A DNA stretch of 6,081 bases from Gemmatimonadota bacterium (GTDB lineage: Bacteria > Gemmatimonadota > Gemmatimonadetes > JACCXV01): assembly GCA_013696835.1 (NCBI GenBank), contig JACCXV010000041.1:1-6081 (forward strand), written 5' to 3'. Positions 1 to 5,526 of the stretch are shown here, in pieces. The position numbers and the translations under genes were made by a program. Every line of letters starts with the position of its first letter. The stretch's first letter is position 1. The notes beneath the pieces are model-generated. The model saw only the letters and a program-made list of their open reading frames with translations, was not told the DNA's origin and ran no database searches.

Positions 1-517
1 CCTCCGGGCCCGCCGCCAGGTGCGACGGGACCGACGGCGACCTGCTGCGGCCGGCCGGCCGGCGGGGCCGGACGACCGCTGCCAGCAGGGGCTCGGGATC
101 CTGCGGGACCGCCTCGGACGCGGCTTCCATGTCGGGGTCTGGAAGGAGGCGCAGCCGCTCGCCGTCGAAGGCGGCGACCAGCCAGCGCGCCCGCGCCGTG
201 GCGGCCAGACGCCGCAGGCGCTGCACAGTCGGCTCGGCGACCTCCAGCGAGCCCACCTCCACACGGACGAGCCGGATATCCAGGATCTCCTCGTCTCCGG
301 GGAGCACCCGGAGCGCGACGCCATCCACGAGCCGGGCGCGGGCGCCGCCCGCCAGCGGCCCTCCCGTCTCGTCGAACCAGACGACCCGCCAGCCATTGCG
401 CAGCAGCGTCTCCTCGACCGCCAGCCGCGTCGCGGCGGCGCCGGCGCGGTCGACGGTGGAGTCCTCCACGCGCAGCATGCGGTCGGCCTCGGGCGCGCCG
501 GCGGCCGGACGCGTCAC
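1..517 (-). CDS. Unrecognised acidic protein, 3'-truncated by window edge, coupled to glgP
   Basis: An open frame of 172 codons reads leftward from a GTG at 517-515 without a stop to the edge of the window, so the C-terminus is missing. The GTG overlaps the glgP stop as GTGA. The next in-frame start, ATG at 478, is possible but would leave a 35-base gap. Codon third positions are nearly all G or C, as in the neighbouring genes, and the product reads like a real protein. Residues 14-125 look ordered, with alternating helix and strand segments (NGWRVVWFDE at 41-50, EEILDIRLVRVEV at 76-88, RWLVAAFDGE at 111-120). From about 126 it becomes rich in Pro, Arg and Ser and is probably disordered. There is no signal peptide or membrane segment, so it is probably cytoplasmic. 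I do not recognise the family and assign no function. The tight junction suggests co-expression with glgP, but that is not proof of a role in glucan metabolism. Confidence 0.72.
   Translation of the reverse strand, partial: MTRPAAGAPEADRMLRVEDSTVDRAGAAATRLAVEETLLRNGWRVVWFDETGGPLAGGARARLVDGVALRVLPGDEEILDIRLVRVEVGSLEVAEPTVQRLRRLAATARARWLVAAFDGERLRLLPDPDMEAASEAVPQDPEPLLAAVVRPRRPAGRSRSPSVPSHLAAGPE
514..517 (-). promoter_or_regulatory. GTGA start/stop overlap, glgP to downstream gene
   Basis: On the minus strand the bases GTGA hold both the GTG start of the unrecognised gene and the TGA stop of glgP. No Shine-Dalgarno lies at usual spacing upstream; the nearest purine-rich run is about 20 bases away. 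This is the classical layout for re-initiation by a terminating ribosome. The coupling is inferred from the layout. Confidence 0.65.
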
Positions 518-2685
518 GGTGTCGCGGGACCGCTCACGAGGCTCCCGGCGGCAGGCGATGGGAGGCCCCGCTCGGGAAGCAGCGCGGGCAGGTAGAAGCG
601 CTCGGTATACTCGCGCACCATGCGGTGTGTGTTGTAGTACGGGCACAGTCTGCGCATCGAGGTTCGCATGCGGGCGACCCAGGCTGCGGGGATGCCCCGG
701 GAGTCGCGCTCGAAGAACAGGGGCACGACCTCCCGCTCGAGGATTTCATACAGCGCGCCGGCCTCCACGTGATCGTGGTGCCCCGGGTCCTCGAATCCAT
801 CCGTCCCGCCGAGCGCCCAGCCCAGGTCGGGCGCGTAGGCTTCGGCCCACCACCCGTCGAGTACGGAAAGGTGCAAGCCCCCGTTGGCGATCACCTTCAT
901 GCCGCTCGTGCCGCTCGCCTCCAGCGGCCGCCGCGGCGTGTTCAGCCAGACATCCACCCCCTGTACCAGCACGCGGGCGACGTCGATGTCGTAGTTGGCC
1001 AGCAGCACCACGCGCGCCCGGACCCCCGCGTCCGCGGCGAAGCGGGCGAGGTCCTCGATCATGCGCTTGCCCTCGTCGTCGTGCGGGTGTGCCTTGCCGG
1101 CGATGACGACCTGCACTGGTCGCGCCGGATCGCCGAGCAGGAGCCGCCGAAGGCGCTCCACGTCGCGCAGCAGGAGGGTCGCTCGCTTGTAGCCCGCGAA
1201 GCGCCGGGCCCAGCCGATCGTGAGCGCCTGCGGATCGAGCACCTGCCGCGCCCAGGCGTGCTCCTGCGGCTCGACCCCTCGTCGCTCGAGCTGCTGCGGC
1301 AGCCGCTGCCGCACCCACTCCACCAGCCTGGCTCTGCAATCGGCGTGAACCCCCCAGAGCTCGGCGTCGGGGACGGCGTCGAGCCCCTCCCAGGCCGATG
1401 GCTCCTGAGGCTCCCGCAACCAGCGGTCCCCGAGGTGGCGCGTGAGCAGCGCCTTCATCTCCAGCGAGACCCAGCTGCGGTTGTGAATGCCGTTGGACAC
1501 GAACTCCAGCCGCTCCGCCGCCTCGTGCTGCGGCGGGTGGAAGCTCCGGAACAGGGCCCGGCTGACGTCCCGGTGCAGCGGGCTGACGGCGTTGCACGTG
1601 CCGGAGTGGTTGAGCGCCAGCACCGCCATGCTGAACGGAGATCCGCCGTCGCTGCCGCCCAGAGCCAGGAAATCCCCCCATCCCAGCCCCAGCTCCGCCG
1701 CATAGGACTCGAAATACGGCCGCATCAGCTCCGGGGAGAACGCGTCGAACCCCGCCGGGACGGGAGTGTGCGTCGTGAAGACGTTCTCGGCCCGGATGGC
1801 GTCCTGCGCATCACGCAGGGGCAGACCCTCGTCCCGGACCAGCTGGCGCAAACGCTCCAGCACGAGGAAGGCGGCATGGCCCTCGTTCATGTGGCACACG
1901 TTGGGCCGCTGACCGACGGCGAGGAGCGCGCGCAGGCCGCCGATCCCCAGCACGATCTCCTGCTGCAGTCGCGTCTCCCGGTCGCCCGCGTACAGGGCAC
2001 CCGTGATCACCTGGTCCTCGGGGCGGTTCGCCTCGATCCCGGTGTCGAGCAGCAGCAGGTGGATCCGCCCGACCTGGATGCGCCAAACCTCCGCGTGCAC
2101 CTCGCGGCCGGGGAACTCCAGCCTGATCGTCACCGTGCGGCCGTCGGGCGCCAGCTCGCGCTGCGCCGGCAGATCCTCGATGTGGGTGCGGGGATAGCTC
2201 TCGAGCTGCCGTCCGGCGCCCGAGATGCGCTGCGTGAAGTAGCCATGGCGGTAAAGGAGCCCGACCCCCGTCAGGGGAATGCCCAGCTCACTGGCGGATT
2301 TGAGGTGGTCGCCGGAGAGGATCCCCAGGCCGCCGGAGTACAGCGGGACGCAGTCGGTGAGGCCGAACTCGGCCGCGAAGTAGGCTACGCGGAGGTGGGC
2401 GCCCCGCGGTTGATGCGTGTCGAACCAGCTGGGCAGCGAGAGATGAGCGTGGAAGTCGCGGGCGAGCGCGTGGACCCTGGCCACATAACCGGCATCCTGC
2501 GCCGCTTCCTGCAGGCGCCGTCGCTCGATCCGGCGCAAGAGAGCGGCCGGATTGCGGCCGGTCGTTTCCCAGAGGACCTGATCGAGATCCCGAAAGAGAG
2601 CGCGGATTGGGGCGTTGTAGGTCCAGCGCAGGTTGTAAGCGAGCTCGAGCAGCGGCCTGAGCGCGTCGGGCAGGGCGGGGCGCAT
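514..2685 (-). CDS. glgP: Alpha-glucan phosphorylase (GT35), short bacterial type
   Basis: This enzyme uses phosphate and PLP to cleave alpha-1,4-glucans such as glycogen or maltodextrin from the non-reducing end, releasing glucose-1-phosphate in the cytosol. Numbering is from ATG 2685 (723 aa). Residues about 2-90 match the DUF3417 N-terminal domain (LPDALRPLLELAYNLRW). Core motifs follow: AYFAAEFGL 101-109, YSGGLGILSGDHLKSASELG 116-135, HMNEGHAAF 265-273, TTHTPVPAGFD 304-314 (H306 matching the substrate-binding His of animal phosphorylase), RFAGYKR 495-501 (R495 and K500 at the phosphate site), AGKAHPHDDEGK 529-540, and EASGTSGMK 589-597, where K597 is the PLP lysine. It ends shortly after the catalytic core, whereas actinobacterial relatives of about 860 aa carry a further beta-rich C-terminal domain. 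A TTG at 2694 could add three residues; neither start has a clear Shine-Dalgarno. The start lies 54 bases after the kinase stop, and the stop overlaps the next gene. Confidence 0.96.
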   Translation of the reverse strand: MRPALPDALRPLLELAYNLRWTYNAPIRALFRDLDQVLWETTGRNPAALLRRIERRRLQEAAQDAGYVARVHALARDFHAHLSLPSWFDTHQPRGAHLRVAYFAAEFGLTDCVPLYSGGLGILSGDHLKSASELGIPLTGVGLLYRHGYFTQRISGAGRQLESYPRTHIEDLPAQRELAPDGRTVTIRLEFPGREVHAEVWRIQVGRIHLLLLDTGIEANRPEDQVITGALYAGDRETRLQQEIVLGIGGLRALLAVGQRPNVCHMNEGHAAFLVLERLRQLVRDEGLPLRDAQDAIRAENVFTTHTPVPAGFDAFSPELMRPYFESYAAELGLGWGDFLALGGSDGGSPFSMAVLALNHSGTCNAVSPLHRDVSRALFRSFHPPQHEAAERLEFVSNGIHNRSWVSLEMKALLTRHLGDRWLREPQEPSAWEGLDAVPDAELWGVHADCRARLVEWVRQRLPQQLERRGVEPQEHAWARQVLDPQALTIGWARRFAGYKRATLLLRDVERLRRLLLGDPARPVQVVIAGKAHPHDDEGKRMIEDLARFAADAGVRARVVLLANYDIDVARVLVQGVDVWLNTPRRPLEASGTSGMKVIANGGLHLSVLDGWWAEAYAPDLGWALGGTDGFEDPGHHDHVEAGALYEILEREVVPLFFERDSRGIPAAWVARMRTSMRRLCPYYNTHRMVREYTERFYLPALLPERGLPSPAAGSLVSGPATP

Positions 2686-2739
2686 GGCGGCCAAAACTAT
2701 GCAGGACTTGGGCCGCGGGACAGGGCCGCCCCTCGCTAC

Positions 2740-4068
2740 TCAAAGCGGCAGGCGCAGCTTCGCCTCCGCCCCGCGGCCCGCCCTGCGGCTCTCGAGCGTG
2801 AGCGTGCCCCCGTGCGCCTCGGCGATCTGGCGGCTGAGGGCGAGCCCGATCCCCGATCCGCTGGCCTTGGTGGTGAAGAAGGGGACGAAGAGGTTCGCGG
2901 TGTCCGAGATCCCGGGCCCGTCGTCCTCGATCCGCAGCTCCAGATGGCCGTCGGCGGCGCTCCAGCCCACCCGCACTCCCCCGCCGGTTTCGAGCGCGGC
3001 ATCCACGGCGTTGCCCAGCACGTTGATCAGCAGCTGCTCCAGCTGGTCCCCGTCGGCGCGCACCTGGACGGGGGGACCCGGCAGCACTTCGACGTCGAGA
3101 CGGGTCTCCAGCTCCACGAGGCGGCGCACCCAGTGCTCCACCGCCAGTGGCTCGAGCCGGGGCCGCGGCAGCCGGGCGAGGCGCGCGTACGAGGTCATGA
3201 ACCTGCCGAGCGCCTCGGCCCGGCCGGCGATGACCGCCAGCCCCTGCCGGAGGTCGTCCTCGAGGTCGGCGGGGCGCGCTTCGCGCAGCAGCAGGCTTTG
3301 CAGGCTGCCTGCGAGCGACTGGATCGGCGCCAGGGAGTTGTTGATCTCGTGGCCGAGCACGCGCACGAGCCGCTGCCACGCCTGACGCTCGTGGTCGCGC
3401 AGGGTCTTGCTCACGTCGATGAGGACCAGGAGCTGGTGCGGGAGGCCGCCCTGGCGGAATTCGCTGAGCCTGATCTCCCAGCGTCCGCTGGCTCCGGGAA
3501 ACTCCACGTCGAGGGTGCGCGGCGAGTCCCCCTCGAGGCAGCCCGAGATCCCGAGTGCCGAGGCCGTGCGGCCGAGGAGGCGCTCGGCGGGCTGGCCCAG
3601 GAGGCGCTCCCCGCCGCGGTTGACGAGGCGCAGGCGCCGCTCGGCGTCGAACGCGAACACCGCGGCGTCGATCTCGGCCATGACGCGCCGCAACAGGACG
3701 GTCGCCTCGAGCGCGCCGAGGCGCTGTTCGCGCAGGGTCTTTCCCAGCGCGTTCACCTCCAGCATCGCGAGGCCGAGCGCGTCGTCGCTGCGCGCTCCCC
3801 GCGCGCGCATGGAGTAGTCGCCCTCCCGCAGCGCGGCGAGGAAGTTGGAGAGGGCGCGCAGTGGGTGGGCTACGGCCTCGCGCACCGCGAAGGAGAAGCT
3901 GGCCCAGAAGAGGAGGATGACGCAGGTCAGGGTCCACTGGAGCCGCGTCGTGTAATCGCCGACCCACAGCAGCGCCAGCGCCACGAGCGTCCCCGGTAGT
4001 CCCGCCACCAGCGCCATCGCCAGGATGCGGCCCTCGTGCGTGAGTGCCCGGCGCCAGCGGCGGGTCAC
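2740..4068 (-). CDS. Membrane sensor histidine kinase (HAMP-PAS-HisKA-HATPase), NtrY-like
   Basis: This 442-residue kinase should autophosphorylate and pass phosphate to the regulator encoded just upstream. It starts at GTG 4068, overlapping the regulator stop as GTGA. The frame stays open further upstream, but there it overlaps the regulator and is not coding. Two membrane segments (about 15-36 and 43-62) are joined by a loop of only about 6-8 residues, so there is almost no extracytoplasmic sensor. A HAMP-like linker (63-115) and a PAS-like region (about 124-220) follow. The H-box is GHEINNSLAPIQS with H240; E241 and N244 fit the HisKA ExxN phosphatase motif. The ATPase domain has an N-box (NVLGNAVDA, N353), a G1 box DDGPGI 382-387, an F-box LFVPFFTTK 393-401 and a G2 box GSGIGLALS 404-412, so it looks active. 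The family match to NtrY-type partners of sigma-54 regulators is strong. The signal is unknown; a PAS ligand or a membrane cue is inferred. Confidence 0.94.
   Translation of the reverse strand: MTRRWRRALTHEGRILAMALVAGLPGTLVALALLWVGDYTTRLQWTLTCVILLFWASFSFAVREAVAHPLRALSNFLAALREGDYSMRARGARSDDALGLAMLEVNALGKTLREQRLGALEATVLLRRVMAEIDAAVFAFDAERRLRLVNRGGERLLGQPAERLLGRTASALGISGCLEGDSPRTLDVEFPGASGRWEIRLSEFRQGGLPHQLLVLIDVSKTLRDHERQAWQRLVRVLGHEINNSLAPIQSLAGSLQSLLLREARPADLEDDLRQGLAVIAGRAEALGRFMTSYARLARLPRPRLEPLAVEHWVRRLVELETRLDVEVLPGPPVQVRADGDQLEQLLINVLGNAVDAALETGGGVRVGWSAADGHLELRIEDDGPGISDTANLFVPFFTTKASGSGIGLALSRQIAEAHGGTLTLESRRAGRGAEAKLRLPL
4065..4068 (-). promoter_or_regulatory. GTGA start/stop overlap, response regulator to histidine kinase
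   Basis: The minus-strand bases GTGA contain the GTG start of the kinase and the TGA stop of the regulator. No good Shine-Dalgarno precedes the GTG. Coupled translation would keep kinase and regulator synthesis in proportion. It is the same junction type as between glgP and the gene after it. Confidence 0.7.
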
Positions 4069-5432
4069 AGGCCGTGCCGCTCGATGCGCCGGTAGAGCGC
4101 GCTGCGGGAGAGGCCCAGCACCTTCGCGGCGACGCTCACGTTCCCCTCCGCACGGTCCAGCGCCTTGCGGATGAGATGTCGCTCCGCCTCGTCCAGCGTC
4201 ATGCTCTCGAGCCTGGGGAGCGCCTCGGGCTCGCCCCGCAGGCCCAGGTCGCCGGCCGTGATCAGGAGCCCCTCCGCCATCAGCACGGCGCGCTCCACGG
4301 CGTGATCCAGCTCGCGCACGTTCCCTGGCCAGGGATGGTCCAGCATCACGCGCATGGCGTCGGGCGCGAAGCCTACCGCCGACTTTCGGTAGCGCTCGCC
4401 GTGGCGGGCCAGGAAACGTGCGGCGAGGAGCGGGATGTCCTCGGGACGCTCCCGCAGCGGCGGGAGACGGATCTCGATCGTGTTGAGACGGAAGAGCAGG
4501 TCCGCCCGGAACCTGCCTGCAGCCGCTTCCGCGCCGACGTCGGCGTTGGTGGCCGAGATGACGCGCACGTCTACGCGCCGGGTCTTCGAGGAGCCCACGC
4601 GTTCGAGTTCCCCCGTCTGCAGCACGCGCAGGAGCTTTCCCTGCTGCGCCAGCGGCACGTTCGAGATCTCGTCCAGGAAGAGGGTGCCGCCCTCGGCGAG
4701 CTCGAAGCGGCCCACGCGATCCGTCTTGGCGTCGGTGAAGGCGCCCTTCACGTGACCGAAGAGCTCGCTCTCGAACACCCCCTCCGACAGGCCGCCCACG
4801 TTGACCGTCACGAGCGGCTTCGCCGACCGGTCGGACGCGGCATGGAGCCAGCGCGCCACCACCTCCTTGCCGGTCCCGTGCTCCCCCAGCACGAGGGCGT
4901 TGGCGTCGGAGGGGCCGACTCGCTCCATCAGCCGCAGCACCGGCTGCATCGCGGGCGACTGGGCGATCATCTCCGGGAACCCCTCGCGACGCAGCAGACG
5001 GTTCTCGGTGTCGAGCCGCTGCCCTTGCCGGAGCGCACGCCCCAGCTCGAGCTGGGTGCGCAGGATCGTGAGCAGCCGCTGATTGTCCCACGGCTTCTCG
5101 ACGTAGTCGCGAGCACCGAGGCGCATCGCCTCCACGGCGCTCTCGACGCTCCCCCAGGCGGTCATCACCACCACCGGCAGCGTGCCGTCCATGGCGCGCA
5201 GCTTGGGAAGCAGGTCCAGTCCCTCCCGGCCGGAGGTGGTGTCCCGTGCGTAGTTCAGGTCCATGAGGACGGCGTCGAAGTCCCGGTCCTCGAGCGCGGC
5301 GAGGATCCCCGCGGGTGAGGTGGCGGTCTGCGTGGCGTAGCCCTCGCCCTTGAGCAGCATGCCCAGCGCCTTGAGGACGTCCGGCTGATCGTCGGCCACC
5401 AGCACGCACGCGGGCGGGAGGGAGAGGCTCAT
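4065..5432 (-). CDS. Sigma-54-dependent response regulator (NtrC/NtrX-type)
   Basis: This is a cytoplasmic transcription activator that, once phosphorylated, should use ATP hydrolysis to open sigma-54 promoters. Numbering is from ATG 5432 (455 aa); GTG 5441 would add three residues. The receiver (about 8-125) has the acidic pair D14-D15, phosphoacceptor D58 in MDLNYARDTTSG, T91 (VMTAW) and K113 (EKPW). The AAA+ domain has Walker A GEHGTGKE 183-190, the sigma-54 contact loop as GAFTDA 230-235 in place of GAFTGA, Walker B GGTLFLDEI 248-256, sensor I ATNAD 294-298, arginine-finger region FRADLLFRLN 308-317 and sensor II WPGNVREL 368-375. A Fis-type helix-turn-helix closes the protein (about 412-455, AAKVLGLSRSALYRRI). 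All catalytic residues appear present. It begins 57 bases after the tolC-like stop and overlaps the kinase. Genes of this type often sit beside efflux operons and regulate them; here that is inference from position. Confidence 0.95.
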   Translation of the reverse strand: MSLSLPPACVLVADDQPDVLKALGMLLKGEGYATQTATSPAGILAALEDRDFDAVLMDLNYARDTTSGREGLDLLPKLRAMDGTLPVVVMTAWGSVESAVEAMRLGARDYVEKPWDNQRLLTILRTQLELGRALRQGQRLDTENRLLRREGFPEMIAQSPAMQPVLRLMERVGPSDANALVLGEHGTGKEVVARWLHAASDRSAKPLVTVNVGGLSEGVFESELFGHVKGAFTDAKTDRVGRFELAEGGTLFLDEISNVPLAQQGKLLRVLQTGELERVGSSKTRRVDVRVISATNADVGAEAAAGRFRADLLFRLNTIEIRLPPLRERPEDIPLLAARFLARHGERYRKSAVGFAPDAMRVMLDHPWPGNVRELDHAVERAVLMAEGLLITAGDLGLRGEPEALPRLESMTLDEAERHLIRKALDRAEGNVSVAAKVLGLSRSALYRRIERHGL

Positions 5433-5444
5433 GTGACGCACGCC

Positions 5445-5472
5445 GGGAGTGGGAAGGCCCGGGGCGGCCGGG
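5445..5472 (+). other. Second, weaker G-quadruplex candidate in the leader of the regulator gene
   Basis: Four plus-strand G-runs at 5445-5447, 5451-5453, 5461-5464 and 5470-5472 are separated by loops of 3, 7 and 5 bases, which just meets the standard quadruplex pattern. They fill most of the gap between tolC and the regulator. I see no clear promoter, U-tract terminator or Shine-Dalgarno in this gap. The longest internal hairpin I found is a 5-bp CCCGG/CCGGG stem, too short to call a terminator. Confidence 0.25.
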
Positions 5473-5481
5473 TGCCGGAGG

Positions 5482-5497
5482 TCAGGGGGTCAGGGGG
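5482..5497. repeat. 8-bp perfect tandem duplication spanning the tolC stop
   Basis: The plus-strand unit TCAGGGGG occurs twice back to back. On the coding strand each copy gives CCCCCTGA, so the stop codon is duplicated, though the second TGA is out of frame with the first. This looks like a small slippage event in a G/C-tract-rich segment. It does not alter the annotated reading frames. Confidence 0.6.
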
Positions 5498-5526
5498 AGG
5501 CGGGAGCCGGGGGGGCCGGGGCGGGG
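5485..5526 (+). other. Candidate G-quadruplex motif over the tolC 3' end
   Basis: Six runs of three or more G lie within 42 bases of the plus strand: 5485-5489, 5493-5497, 5502-5504, 5509-5515, 5518-5521 and 5523-5526, with loops of 1-4 bases. This fits the usual pattern of four G-runs of at least three separated by 1-7 bases. The plus strand is the template for tolC, so a DNA quadruplex would lie in the transcribed strand, while the mRNA would be C-rich. Whether it folds is not known. The high GC content and the Pro-rich tail could produce it by chance. Confidence 0.4.

Noticed and set aside
20..1106. Plus-strand open frames at the left end (20-595 and 129-1106).
   Set aside because: They oppose the minus-strand frame at 1-517 and the glgP 3' end, and are Arg/Ser/Pro-rich without motifs. 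The minus-strand frame has a coupled start and more protein-like composition.
2687..2716. Inverted repeat GCGGCC/GGCCGC with an 18-base loop just before the glgP start.
   Set aside because: A 6-bp all-GC stem with a long loop and no T-tract is expected by chance at this GC content. It is neither a convincing terminator nor an operator.
2288..3967. A 559-codon minus-strand open frame overlapping the kinase and the start of glgP.
   Set aside because: It is out of frame with both recognised genes on the same strand and its product is compositionally biased; it is a shadow.
625..3999. A 1124-codon open frame on the plus strand, antisense to glgP and the kinase.
   Set aside because: glgP and the kinase lie in the same frame modulo 3, so one antisense shadow frame stays open through both in this very GC-rich DNA. 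Its translation is low-complexity Arg/Ala/Gly/Glu-rich with no recognisable motif, while the minus strand encodes clear families.
4044..5318. A 424-codon plus-strand open frame opposite the response regulator.
   Set aside because: It is the antisense shadow of a well-conserved NtrC-type gene; the product resembles no family and has compositional bias.
4069..5409. A 5' extension of the histidine kinase frame far into the regulator gene.
   Set aside because: The extension reads as Arg/Ala/Gly-rich nonsense, overlaps the intact regulator on the same strand, and begins to look like protein only at the GTG at 4068.
5442..5489. Possible sigma-54 -24/-12 promoter in the tolC/regulator gap.
   Set aside because: A GGCAC stretch is present, but GC does not fall ten bases after the GG, and no TTGC-like -12 element exists. 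I cannot support a promoter.
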